Below, piece after piece: positions 35,440 to 43,419 of a stretch of DNA of 64,000 nucleotides. The stretch is from contig NZ_CP180210.1 in assembly GCF_047556435.1 (NCBI RefSeq), forward strand, positions 310,001 to 374,000, written 5' to 3'. Position 1 is the first letter of the stretch, and each line of letters begins with the position of its first letter. The notes under the pieces were generated by a model, which saw nothing but the letters and a program-made list of their open reading frames with translations, had not been told where the DNA came from and made no database searches. The DNA is from Alteromonas sp047556435 (GTDB lineage: Bacteria > Pseudomonadota > Gammaproteobacteria > Enterobacterales > Alteromonadaceae). The position numbers and the translations under genes are program-made.

Positions 35440-36864
35440 TTAAGCCAGCATCGCCTCATACAATGCGATATATGATTTTGCCGCCTGTGCCCACGTAAAC
35501 CGTGTAGCCATACCGCGCTGTTGCATCTCTCTGAATTTTACCGGATGTTCGTAATAGAACAGCAATGCGCGCCGAATACACGCAAGCAAAGCGGTGGACG
35601 TTGGATCGTCAAAAACAAAGCCAGTGGCTGATTCGCCCTGGCTCTGATCAATTACGGTGTCTTTAAGCCCGCCTACCGCGCGCACAACCGGAATAGTGCC
35701 ATAAGCCAGCGAATACATCTGGTTAAGACCGCAAGGTTCGAACTGGGAAGGCATCAAGAAGAAATCAGCGCCAGCTTCTACCAGATGGGCGTGCTCGGAA
35801 GAAAACCCGTTTATAAATGCAAATTGCGCTGGGTGGTTTTGGGCAAATTCCCCTAAGTCCATGCATACCTCAGGATCACCAGTGCCTACTATCACCATTT
35901 GCAGGTTATGGCTCATCAGCTCATCCAGAATAGGCAATAAATACCCGAAACCCTTTTGCTCTGTCAGCCGACAAACCATACCCAGGAGCGGTACGCCGGG
36001 GTTCTGGGGCAATCCGGACTTTTTCTGCAGCGCTTGCTTGCAGGTTTGTTTGGCATGCAGGTTAGTCGCATCGTAGTTCTCAGGCAGAAAGTGATCGGTT
36101 GCCGGGTTCCATTGTGAATAATCGCATCCATTGAGTATGCCGCTTAAGTCTTCCTTTCTGGTAACAAGGCGATCGTGCAAGCCATGGCTGCCCAGGTTTG
36201 TCAGCAATTCCTCTGCGTAATTAGGACTTACAGTTGTTACTTTATGCGCAAATTCAATTCCTGATTGCAGCATATTTACATAACCACCATGTACCTGTGC
36301 AAGAATACCCGGGTGATGACGTAAAAAGGGAATGTCGTCTAATCGGTGGACGCCCTGAAACGCGGCGTTGTGAATGGTGAAAACAGAGCGGGTTTGTGAA
36401 AACGCGCCTGAACGATCGTACGCCAGCAAATAAGGCAGCATCGCGGTGTGCCAGTCGTGGCAGTGAATGATATCTGGAATGCAGTCTACGGCCTGAAGAG
36501 TCTGAAGTACTGAGGCGCTGAAAAAACTGAATCGTTCTCCGTTATCCTGATACGCATCATACGCATTGGAGTACAATCCTTCGCGGTCAAAATATTGGGG
36601 GTAATCGACAAAATAAACATCAATATCGTGCCATGTCATATGGCGTATATCGAAGTGATAAACCTGGCTCTCCGCAAAAAGCGTTTGTTTTGGGCATACG
36701 GTCGCGAGATTATGTGCTTTGGCGATGGCCTGGTAGTAAGGCATAACAATCGCAACGTCGTGACCAGCATCTTTTAGCGCCAGCGGTAACGCTTTACCAA
36801 CATCCGCCAGCCCACCGGTTTTAACCAGTTCTTCTACCTCAGAAATCGCAAATACAATTTTCAC
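35440..36864 (-). CDS. glgA: glycogen synthase GlgA
   Basis: 474 residues, a GT5 glycosyltransferase with the ADP-glucose-binding KTGGLADV motif (residues 15-22), HCHDWHTA and the C-terminal PSQFEPCGLNQMYSLAYGTIP block with the catalytic Glu. It elongates alpha-1,4-glucan from ADP-glucose. No other glg genes are near, so it is a stand-alone copy in this window. It shares direction with the kinase and arcA (189 bases before the kinase gene). Confidence 0.95.
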   Translation of the reverse strand: MKIVFAISEVEELVKTGGLADVGKALPLALKDAGHDVAIVMPYYQAIAKAHNLATVCPKQTLFAESQVYHFDIRHMTWHDIDVYFVDYPQYFDREGLYSNAYDAYQDNGERFSFFSASVLQTLQAVDCIPDIIHCHDWHTAMLPYLLAYDRSGAFSQTRSVFTIHNAAFQGVHRLDDIPFLRHHPGILAQVHGGYVNMLQSGIEFAHKVTTVSPNYAEELLTNLGSHGLHDRLVTRKEDLSGILNGCDYSQWNPATDHFLPENYDATNLHAKQTCKQALQKKSGLPQNPGVPLLGMVCRLTEQKGFGYLLPILDELMSHNLQMVIVGTGDPEVCMDLGEFAQNHPAQFAFINGFSSEHAHLVEAGADFFLMPSQFEPCGLNQMYSLAYGTIPVVRAVGGLKDTVIDQSQGESATGFVFDDPTSTALLACIRRALLFYYEHPVKFREMQQRGMATRFTWAQAAKSYIALYEAMLA

Positions 36865-36974
36865 TATGATACCTCGTTACCAACTCCCTCGCAGAGGGAG
36901 GACGTGCAGAGCAGCAGTGCTGCCGGAACGACAACAATGGTTAGTAAGTTACCACAGCGCTGCGCGCGATTGCA

Positions 36975-38063
36975 TTAACGTAGCGCTAAATAAACAGAAA
37001 ATTGCGTATTTTGCGCGACAGTCTGAACCTGCGAGAATTGCTCTGAAAGTAAGCCCGGGTAGGGGAGGAAGCGATTAGCAACCATCAGCAAGCTACCTTT
37101 TGGCTTCAGTATCCTTGTGGCGTCGGCGATAAAACGCTTGGTCACCGAGTAGTCTGTTTTCACGCCGGTGTGAAATGGTGGGTTGGTAACCACATGCTCG
37201 ACGCTTAGCTCGACATTATTCAGACCGTCTGCTGCGATCAGAGTAGCTGCCTGCTGATTCGCATGCAGGGTACGCGATGCGCAGTAGAGTGCCAATGCAC
37301 TAACATCCAGCATGGTGAGCTTAAGATGGGGGTAACGCGCCAGCAAATAGCTGCCTATCACGCCGGCGCCGCAGGCAAAGTCAAGCACCTGGCCGCGCAA
37401 GTTGGAGGACAGTTTTTCAATCAGAAGGCGTGTGCCGTTATCCAGTTCACCGTGGCTAAATACGCCGGGCATAGACACAACCTGCCAGCTATGTCCCTCA
37501 ACCTCATAGTCAAGCTCTTCAATCCAGGCCTCAGGTTCGAATGGAAGGTGAGGTTCGTCCAGCTCTGTAGTGATTAAGCTGCAATGGCGTGCAGAATCTA
37601 CTTTTTGCGTGCTGCCATATTGTGTCATGAGTTTGGCGGCACTTTTAATACCACCTTTATTTTCACCTACAACATGTATACGGCCACCGGCCTTCAGTGC
37701 ACCTGCCGCCATTCGCAACAACATCTGAAAGTGTGCTTTGGACTTGGGCATGAAGATAAGTACATCGGTGTATGCGTCGGCTGCCGTTACAAACGGTGCG
37801 AACCAATGCGTATGATTAGAAACTTTCTGCTCGCATGTAAAACCAGCAGAATTAGCGCTAACGTCACGGCTATCCAAGGATATCGAAGGCACTACCCTAA
37901 CGCTCTCTGAGAAAATATCGAAATACTGGTGCAGAACCGACAATGAGCGATGTTTGAGGTTATCTGTAAAATAGGCATCTGACGGGTTGATGAGAAGCCA
38001 GTCACCCTGTTCAAAAATTGCTAAATTACGCTCAAGTAGTTGGCTCTGTGGACTCAGTATCAT
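36975..38063 (-). CDS. rsmC: 16S rRNA (guanine-N2) methyltransferase RsmC
   Basis: 362 residues, two Rossmann-like halves, the N-terminal one degenerate, as in RsmC. The C-terminal half has the SAM motif VLDFACGAGVIG and the catalytic NPPFHTG, ending with LMVANRFLPYPGLL and a C-terminal VYLALR. It methylates G1207 of 16S rRNA. Its start overlaps the trmB stop by four bases; the two RNA methylases are cotranscribed. Confidence 0.92.
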   Translation of the reverse strand: MILSPQSQLLERNLAIFEQGDWLLINPSDAYFTDNLKHRSLSVLHQYFDIFSESVRVVPSISLDSRDVSANSAGFTCEQKVSNHTHWFAPFVTAADAYTDVLIFMPKSKAHFQMLLRMAAGALKAGGRIHVVGENKGGIKSAAKLMTQYGSTQKVDSARHCSLITTELDEPHLPFEPEAWIEELDYEVEGHSWQVVSMPGVFSHGELDNGTRLLIEKLSSNLRGQVLDFACGAGVIGSYLLARYPHLKLTMLDVSALALYCASRTLHANQQAATLIAADGLNNVELSVEHVVTNPPFHTGVKTDYSVTKRFIADATRILKPKGSLLMVANRFLPYPGLLSEQFSQVQTVAQNTQFSVYLALR

Positions 38064-38779
38064 TTTGTGCGCTCGTAAATCAGATCCCAGACGCCATGAC
38101 CTAATTTCTGGCCACGGGTTTCAAATTTCGTGATTGGTCGATAGTCCGGACGAGGGACGTAATCGCCCTCTGCCGCTGTATTGGAATACCCTTGCGCCGC
38201 ATTCATGACTTCTGCCATATGTTCAGCGTACTGCTCCCAGTCTGTCGCCATGTGGAAATGACCGCCAATACACAGCTTCTGACGAACTAATTCGGCAAAC
38301 TCGGGCTGCACGATACGACGTTTATGGTGGCGCTTTTTATGCCACGGATCGGGGAAGAACAGCTGAAGTCGCGATAAGCTGCCATCCGGGATCATGTTTT
38401 TGAGCACTTCCACGGCGTCATGTTCCATCGCGCGCAGATTGGTCAGGTTACGCTCGCCAGCTTCAGCCAGACAGGCACCCACGCCAGGGCGATGAACTTC
38501 AATGCCGATGAAATCTTGTTCCGGCGCGGCTTCTGCCATTTCCACCAGAGATTTACCCATGCCGAAGCCGATTTCTAAAACGACAGGTGCGGTTCGGCCA
38601 AAAACAGTGCTTAAGTCCAGAAGCTCAGGCTGGTAATCTATACCCATTGTTGGCCAGAACTGCTCTAATGCGCGCCCCTGGGCCTTGGTCAGGCGACCTT
38701 CACGTTTGACGTAGCTTTTGACTTTACTAATGTAAACGCCGGCAGCTTCCGCTTCTGCCTGATTTTTATACTGGCCCAT
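38060..38779 (-). CDS. trmB: tRNA (guanine-N7-)-methyltransferase TrmB
   Basis: 239 residues with the TrmB signatures VLEIGFGMGKSLVEMA, FIGIEVHRPGVGACL, RLQLFFPDPWHKKRHHKRR (in part FPDPWHKKRHHKRR) and TKFETRGQKLGHGVWDL at the C-terminus. It makes m7G46 in tRNAs. First gene of the trmB-rsmC pair on the minus strand. Confidence 0.97.
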   Translation of the reverse strand: MGQYKNQAEAEAAGVYISKVKSYVKREGRLTKAQGRALEQFWPTMGIDYQPELLDLSTVFGRTAPVVLEIGFGMGKSLVEMAEAAPEQDFIGIEVHRPGVGACLAEAGERNLTNLRAMEHDAVEVLKNMIPDGSLSRLQLFFPDPWHKKRHHKRRIVQPEFAELVRQKLCIGGHFHMATDWEQYAEHMAEVMNAAQGYSNTAAEGDYVPRPDYRPITKFETRGQKLGHGVWDLIYERTK

Positions 38780-38861
38780 GGTTTTGCCTATCTGAATTGG
38801 GTGTTTTTTAACTGGTGCGGCATTATCCAGTCTATCCGGTTTAATGCAACGTTTTCGCAGA

Positions 38862-39572
38862 TTATTTAGCGCCGGAATTCACAATTTTTTGTAATGCGTC
38901 TGCCAGTTCAGAAGGTTTCTCCAGCAAAAGCATATGACCGCTATCTTCAACGAGCTCCGCTGATACTGGTGATATTGCCTTTATCATCTGCTTAACCCCT
39001 TCCGGCCGTGCAATCTCATCTTCGGTTGCCCCGATAATGTGGATGGGAAAGGAGGCCTTTGCCAGCAAAGCGGTAAGGGGCTTGCGGGGTGTTGTTGCCT
39101 GAGTGTGTGCAACCAGTGTTCCTTTTCCCAGGTCTTCACCCATCGCTTTCACAACACCAGCTACTGTTTCGTCATTAAGGCGGGAAGGATGAATAAAGCG
39201 CGCCAGATAAGCAGTGTTGCCAGCCTCAAACTTTCCGGCCTTTACCATTTTTACCATTTGCTGACGCCTGGACACTTCTTCTTTCGTAAGTCCGGCGGCA
39301 TCGTAACCAATAAGAGTAAGTGAGGCGACCTGACTGGCGTTTTCCAGCGCCCAGAGAGCCGCAATATAACCGCCCATTGAGTACCCGATAATATGGATTT
39401 TTTCATCGGTCAGAACGCGATCGCCGGTTAAACTAAGCATTTCCTCCAGCGAGTTTGCCCACTGTAATGGTACGTATCTCCGCTGGCTCAGCGTAAGTTG
39501 TTTCCATACTGGCAGCCAGACACGCTCATCGCAAAGCGTACCAGGAAGAAATAATACAGGAAGTGATGACAT
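38862..39572 (-). CDS. alpha/beta-hydrolase
   Basis: About 236 residues with the oxyanion/N-terminal block VLFLPGTLCDERVW, the nucleophile elbow GYSMGGYIA (GxSxG), a late Asp (ATEDEIA) and the catalytic His in DSGHMLLLEKP. ATG 39572 is chosen; the longer reading from 39623 adds an unlikely N-terminus. The fold is that of MenH/esterase-like enzymes; the substrate cannot be told from sequence. It is divergent from mutY, with 93 bases between the starts. Confidence 0.85.
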   Translation of the reverse strand: MSSLPVLFLPGTLCDERVWLPVWKQLTLSQRRYVPLQWANSLEEMLSLTGDRVLTDEKIHIIGYSMGGYIAALWALENASQVASLTLIGYDAAGLTKEEVSRRQQMVKMVKAGKFEAGNTAYLARFIHPSRLNDETVAGVVKAMGEDLGKGTLVAHTQATTPRKPLTALLAKASFPIHIIGATEDEIARPEGVKQMIKAISPVSAELVEDSGHMLLLEKPSELADALQKIVNSGAK

Positions 39573-39665
39573 GATGAACTCAGCTGTTGTAATCGCCCGG
39601 AATGATGCGCGACATGGTAGCATATCCCCCTCTCTCTTTTCTTTACGTCAACGAAGTAGTTTTTC

Positions 39666-40712
39666 ATGTCAGAGTCATTTGCAGATAAGGTATTGAACTG
39701 GTTTGACGCGCATGGGCGCAAGCATCTCCCCTGGCAGCAGGAGGTGACACCCTATAAGGTATGGGTGTCGGAGATAATGCTTCAGCAAACCCAGGTCACC
39801 ACTGTTATCCCTTATTTCGAACGCTTTATGAAAGCATTTCCCACGGTAACCGCGCTGGCGGATGCGAATCAGGATGACGTATTGCATCTGTGGACGGGAT
39901 TGGGGTACTACGCCAGAGCCAGAAATTTACATAAGGCCGCCCAGAAAATACGCGATGAGCATGACGGCGAATTTCCAGACACGCTTGATGAGGTCATGGC
40001 GCTGCCGGGAGTAGGACGTTCGACTGCCGGCGCTGTCCTATCCCTTTCTTTAAAGCAGTCTCATCCCATTTTAGACGGTAACGTAAAGCGAGTGCTTGCG
40101 CGCTATTACGCTATTGAAGGCTGGCCGGGTGTGAAGTCAATAGAAAACAAGCTGTGGGAAGTGGCTGAGGCGCACACGCCAGAGGCGCGATGCCATCATT
40201 ACACGCAGGCAATGATGGACTTAGGTGCTATGGTTTGCACAAGGGGAAAGCCTGACTGCGACCATTGTCCGTTGCAACAAGGCTGCCTGGCTTACGCACA
40301 AGGCCGGCAAGCTGATTTTCCCGGGAAAAAACCTAAAAAAGCGCTGCCGGTGAAAAAAACGCTGATGGTGGTGCCCTGCTTTCAGCGCAATGTGTATCTG
40401 GCCCAGCGCCCCTCAAGCGGGTTATGGGGCGGTTTGTACGGCTTTATTGAATGCGATAGCGAGCAGGCAGGGCGCGATACATTGAAGTCGATTGGTGTTG
40501 ATGAGATACAGTGGCAGCCGCTGTCACCATTTCGCCATACTTTCAGTCACTTTCATCTGGATATTGAACCTGTCCTGGCTATCGCCTCAGAGCCGCCCTC
40601 CGGGCGTATCCAGGAAGGCAATGCCAGATGGTTTGATATCGACAACACTATTGAAGTGGGGCTTGCCGCCCCCACAAAAAAAATAATCAAACAGGTGACG
40701 CAAGTCCTGTAA
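39666..40712 (+). CDS. mutY: A/G-specific adenine glycosylase MutY
   Basis: 348 residues. HhH-GPD core with LPWQ and SEIMLQQTQVTTVIPYF, helix-hairpin-helix LPGVGRSTAGAVLS, catalytic Asp in PILDGNVKRVL, and the iron-sulfur cysteines in CTRGKPDCDHCPLQQGC (C-x6-C-x2-C-x5-C), followed by the C-terminal NUDIX-like 8-oxoG-recognition domain. It removes adenine mispaired with 8-oxoguanine. It is followed by yggX at 32 bases, the same order as in E. coli. Confidence 0.97.
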   Translation: MSESFADKVLNWFDAHGRKHLPWQQEVTPYKVWVSEIMLQQTQVTTVIPYFERFMKAFPTVTALADANQDDVLHLWTGLGYYARARNLHKAAQKIRDEHDGEFPDTLDEVMALPGVGRSTAGAVLSLSLKQSHPILDGNVKRVLARYYAIEGWPGVKSIENKLWEVAEAHTPEARCHHYTQAMMDLGAMVCTRGKPDCDHCPLQQGCLAYAQGRQADFPGKKPKKALPVKKTLMVVPCFQRNVYLAQRPSSGLWGGLYGFIECDSEQAGRDTLKSIGVDEIQWQPLSPFRHTFSHFHLDIEPVLAIASEPPSGRIQEGNARWFDIDNTIEVGLAAPTKKIIKQVTQVL

Positions 40713-40744
40713 ACTAATGCCAAACCAACGAGGTGGTAAATAGA

Positions 40745-41017
40745 ATGAGCAGAACCGTATTTTGTCAGCGTCTGCAAAAAGAGGCTGAAGGACTGGATTT
40801 TCAGTTATATCCCGGTGAACTGGGTAAGAAGATCTTTGACAATATATCCAAAGAAGCCTGGAGCGACTGGCAAAAAAAGCAAACCATGCTGATTAACGAG
40901 CATAAGCTGAATATGATGGAACCCAACGCCCGTCAGTTTCTGGAACAGCAGATGGAAGGATACCTCTTTAAAGGGGAAGAACCTGACATTGAAGGCTATG
41001 TACCGCCTAAAAGCTGA
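40745..41017 (+). CDS. yggX: Fe(2+)-trafficking protein YggX
   Basis: 90 residues starting MSRTVFCQRLQKEAEGLDFQ, the conserved YggX opening with its single cysteine; ends EGYVPPKS. It protects iron-sulfur clusters (including that of MutY) from oxidation. ATG 40745 follows AGGTGG (40731-40736) by eight bases, so the in-frame GTG at 40733 is not the start. Confidence 0.95.
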   Translation: MSRTVFCQRLQKEAEGLDFQLYPGELGKKIFDNISKEAWSDWQKKQTMLINEHKLNMMEPNARQFLEQQMEGYLFKGEEPDIEGYVPPKS

Positions 41018-41076
41018 CCAAAATACGCGAAATTGAACAAACAACGCGCACTTGGAAAAAATTCCTGTAAAAACGG

Positions 41077-41105
41077 TTGACTTGGGAGCGGGAAATCCGT
41101 TTAAT
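41077..41105 (+). promoter_or_regulatory. promoter of tRNA-Phe
   Basis: TTGACT (41077-41082), 17-base spacer, TTTAAT (41100-41105), followed by a C-rich stretch (ACGCACCC) as is common at stable-RNA promoters; 50 bases ahead of the mature tRNA. Confidence 0.8.
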
Positions 41106-41155
41106 ACGCACCCACGACGCAAGAGGCAGTAAGCCTTAAGCGCCAAACAGTTTTA

Positions 41156-41231
41156 GCCCAGATAGCTCAGTCGGTAGAGCAGCGGATTGAAAATCCGCGT
41201 GTCGGTGGTTCGATCCCGCCTCTGGGCACCA
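41156..41231 (+). tRNA. tRNA-Phe (GAA)
   Basis: 76 bases with the complete cloverleaf: acceptor stem GCCCAGA/TCTGGGC, D-arm GCTC...GAGC, anticodon stem GCGGA/TCCGC around the loop TTGAAAA (anticodon GAA), T-arm with GGTTCGATCC, and encoded CCA. Its 3' part (41187-41232) is repeated at 46033-46078, so this gene is the attachment site of a genomic island. Confidence 0.98.
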
Positions 41232-41232
41232 T
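41187..41232 (+). repeat. left direct repeat of the tRNA-Phe island
   Basis: The 46 bases from the anticodon loop to one base past the CCA end are identical to 46033-46078. This is the attachment-core copy that lies in the intact tRNA gene. Confidence 0.92.
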
Positions 41233-41238
41233 TCTTAG

Positions 41239-41266
41239 AAGCCTCGCAATCTCGGGGCTTTTTTTT
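41239..41266 (+). terminator. terminator after tRNA-Phe (island side)
   Basis: AAGCCTCG-CAATCT-CGGGGCTT then six or more T: stem of eight pairs including one G-T. By position it belongs to the island and now terminates the tRNA transcript, while a similar and stronger hairpin is found just after the right repeat. Confidence 0.85.
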
Positions 41267-41690
41267 ACCAAAAAAACGCTTTCCTACCAAAAAATCGCTC
41301 CTGAAAACGGAGTGGTTCTTATCGATTAGAAAATTTCGCATGGGCAGAAACGAAAAAAACGAGCTATGAACTCGGCTTATTCGTTGAGGCATGGTCAGTT
41401 TCTACTGACAAACTTCAAATATGTAGTCGGCGGCAATCGACTACATTTTCAAGTCAGCCCCACCCTAGCTAAGGGGAAACCCTTTTATCTAGAGAAACAG
41501 CAGGCTCTTCATTGACCCTCCACAAACGCACCTGGCTTATCGTGTCTCACGTAACTTTCTGGATTAGAATCATGGGTTTGTTACCAGAAGTTTCAGGTGT
41601 AGGGCTAAATGGGGAGTCTGCTTATAGCCCAACGTGGAGCGAACTACCTAAGGCATGTATAGAGCGACTGGCGTGGAACGAGAAAACTCG
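41267..41690. other. island left flank without recognised genes
   Basis: About 420 bases. The only clear structure is a 9-bp perfect inverted repeat ATGTAGTCG...CGACTACAT with 8-base loop (41423-41448), followed by TTTTC. A possible 82-codon reading frame (41512-41760, plus strand) has no recognisable domain and runs into the antisense ATPase remnant, so I do not call it a gene. Confidence 0.5.
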
Positions 41691-41699
41691 TCCTGACCA

Positions 41700-41945
41700 C
41701 TACAATAAATATTGGCGAGTATGTGGCACATATGATTTGCCAACCTTGCATATCAGCTAGTGCATAAATCGCCTTTTGAGCAGCCTTGATTATAGATGTG
41801 TGAAGATTAATTTCAGGCTCGTCTATCAATAATATTTTTGAATTTTCTTCGTGCCTTTTTTATACAAACCTTCGCTACACAGCGCATTGGCCGCCGACCA
41901 TAGGAATGCTCTTTTAATTCCAGTGCCTTGATGCTCTAAGGATGA
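41700..41945 (-). pseudogene. remnant of an AAA/OLD-like ATPase gene, frameshifted and truncated
   Basis: On the minus strand one frame reads LEHQGTGIKRAFLWSAANAL and a neighbouring frame continues with KILLIDEPEINLH (Walker B), IIKAAQKAIYALADMQGWQI and ICATYSPIFI, in the order found in OLD-like/RecF-type ATPases (Walker B then the H/Y-loop). The change of frame lies near 41835-41860. The N-terminal Walker A half is absent and similarity stops at about 41700, so this is a broken internal piece, probably of a defence or DNA-repair ATPase formerly carried by the island. Confidence 0.75.
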
Positions 41946-42124
41946 TTGGTATTAACTGGTTTTAATAAAGAATTTACTACCATCTTTGATTGCACTTAGG
42001 AAGCTAAGTCCATAAGTACTCCCGCTAATATATCTAATAATCTTACTGCAAAGTAGGAGAGATTCATTTGCCTAATGCGATTGTAAGTCTGATTGTAGCG
42101 TTTAACTATCATTGAACTATTTTC

Positions 42125-42143
42125 GATAATCGTTACTATTCGC
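42125..42143 (+). promoter_or_regulatory. possible Fur box before the PepSY gene
   Basis: GATAATCGTTACTATTCGC matches about 12 of 19 positions of the Fur consensus, 17 bases before the GTG start of the PepSY gene. Weak alone, but supported by the much better box before the neighbouring receptor gene. Confidence 0.4.
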
Positions 42144-42159
42144 ATTTATCTCGCAATAT

Positions 42160-43242
42160 GTGAACGCTATTTTGAAACTTTGGGTACGACGACTGCATCT
42201 TATTTTAGCGCTGGTGTGTGGGTTATTTATTACTTGCCTCAGTATCACCGGTGCGCTGATCATTTATGCAAAAGATATCCAAACCTTTGTACAGCCAGAA
42301 AAGTGGACCATAGAGCCTCAAGGCTTTCTGTTACCGCTTTCCAGTATTGTGAACTCGTTAGAAAGCCAGACAGATAAGAAAATCGAGCTTTTAATGCCCG
42401 AGTCAGACCCTGAGCTTGCTTGGCAAGCGAAGCTCAACAACGGCGAATATATAAGCGTAAACCCTAACTCGGCCGAAATACTTCATAGATACGATTATTA
42501 CAGCACGTTTTATGGATTCACCATGGCTATCCATCGATGGCTGTTGTATCAAGATGGTAACAACGAAAGGCCACTTAGAAATTGGGTGTCAGTAAGTGCC
42601 TTGGTACTGCTTCTTGAAGTGATTGTGGGTTTTTATCTTTGGGTAAAGCCAAAAAACAGATTAAAACGTTTAGCGATTAAGCGCCGCGCCAAGTTTCGAA
42701 TTCTCATGTATCAACTTCACACAGTGCTGGGCGTTTATTTGGCTATACCGCTCATACTCATCGCTTTTAGCGGCATGGCGTTTAATTGGAAAAGCGCTAC
42801 GCAGCAGGTGGTGGAAGCCGTTACTTTTACAAAGGTTGAGACTAGGCCAGTTCCAGAGCCGTTATCTTACGACGCTAATATTGCTCCAGTGGTTATCGAT
42901 GAGTCCTACCAAAATGCAATGGAGGTGTTTCCCAATGCGTCATTATTTCGCATTTATTTTCCTAAAAAGCCAAGTGAACATCTGGGGTTTAGAATGCAAA
43001 ACCCAGGTGAAAGTCACGCCTACAGTTGGGTATGGGCAAACCCATCAAATGGGAAAATAACGGGTTATTACGATGCGTCAAAAGCGAATGTGGCGACGCT
43101 AGTTTGGAACTTCAAATACAAATTCCACATTGGTGATTTCGCAGGGCCAGTGCTTGAATTTATCTGGTTATTTATCGCATTACTCCCTGCGTTTTTTACG
43201 ATAACAGGGTTTTATTTTTGGTATAAACGCCATTTCAAATGA
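42160..43242 (+). CDS. PepSY-associated transmembrane protein (iron-uptake reductase type)
   Basis: 360 residues with four hydrophobic helices: about 11-36 (LHLILALVCGLFITCLSITG), 142-162 (WVSVSALVLLLEVIVGFYLW), 189-210 (GVYLAIPLILIAFSGMAFNW) and 330-355. PepSY-TM proteins of this layout accompany siderophore receptors and are thought to reduce ferric siderophores or pass electrons at the inner membrane. Start is GTG 42160, since the upstream ATG is followed by a stop. It precedes the receptor gene by 177 bases and shares its inferred iron control. Codon use and base composition differ little from the receptor. Confidence 0.82.
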   Translation: MNAILKLWVRRLHLILALVCGLFITCLSITGALIIYAKDIQTFVQPEKWTIEPQGFLLPLSSIVNSLESQTDKKIELLMPESDPELAWQAKLNNGEYISVNPNSAEILHRYDYYSTFYGFTMAIHRWLLYQDGNNERPLRNWVSVSALVLLLEVIVGFYLWVKPKNRLKRLAIKRRAKFRILMYQLHTVLGVYLAIPLILIAFSGMAFNWKSATQQVVEAVTFTKVETRPVPEPLSYDANIAPVVIDESYQNAMEVFPNASLFRIYFPKKPSEHLGFRMQNPGESHAYSWVWANPSNGKITGYYDASKANVATLVWNFKYKFHIGDFAGPVLEFIWLFIALLPAFFTITGFYFWYKRHFK

Positions 43243-43325
43243 TGCGCTTCTAAGGTAGAGCGAAGGGCTTCAAATTCATCTCATCTATACTTCACTATCT
43301 TACGCTTACTATTGAATTTGGGGTA

Positions 43326-43344
43326 AATAATGATAATCATTCGT
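43326..43344 (+). promoter_or_regulatory. Fur box of the siderophore receptor gene
   Basis: AATAATGATAATCATTCGT matches 15 of 19 positions of the GATAATGATAATCATTATC consensus and lies just upstream of the -35 element below, so iron-replete repression is likely. Confidence 0.8.
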
Positions 43345-43350
43345 ATTACG

Positions 43351-43379
43351 TTTACATTGCGCATTTACATCTGTAGTAT
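43351..43379 (+). promoter_or_regulatory. sigma70 promoter of the siderophore receptor gene
   Basis: TTTACA (43351-43356), 17-base spacer, TAGTAT (43374-43379), 40 bases before the ATG; the Fur box ends seven bases upstream of the -35. Confidence 0.65.
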
Positions 43380-43419
43380 AACGCGCCTTTCCTAAACCTA
43401 ATTTCTAAAAAGAGTTTTT

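Noticed and set aside
36884..36900. CTCCCTC-GCA-GAGGGAG hairpin between rsmC and glgA
   Set aside because: Perfect 7-bp stem but no T-run on either strand, so not called a terminator; it may be a leader structure of glgA.
41153..41392. 79-codon minus-strand frame over tRNA-Phe
   Set aside because: It covers the intact tRNA gene and terminator on the opposite strand; such frames are a common artefact at tRNA genes.
41512..41760. 82-codon plus-strand frame in the island
   Set aside because: Its second half lies antisense to the ATPase remnant and its first half shows no known domain or ribosome-binding site.
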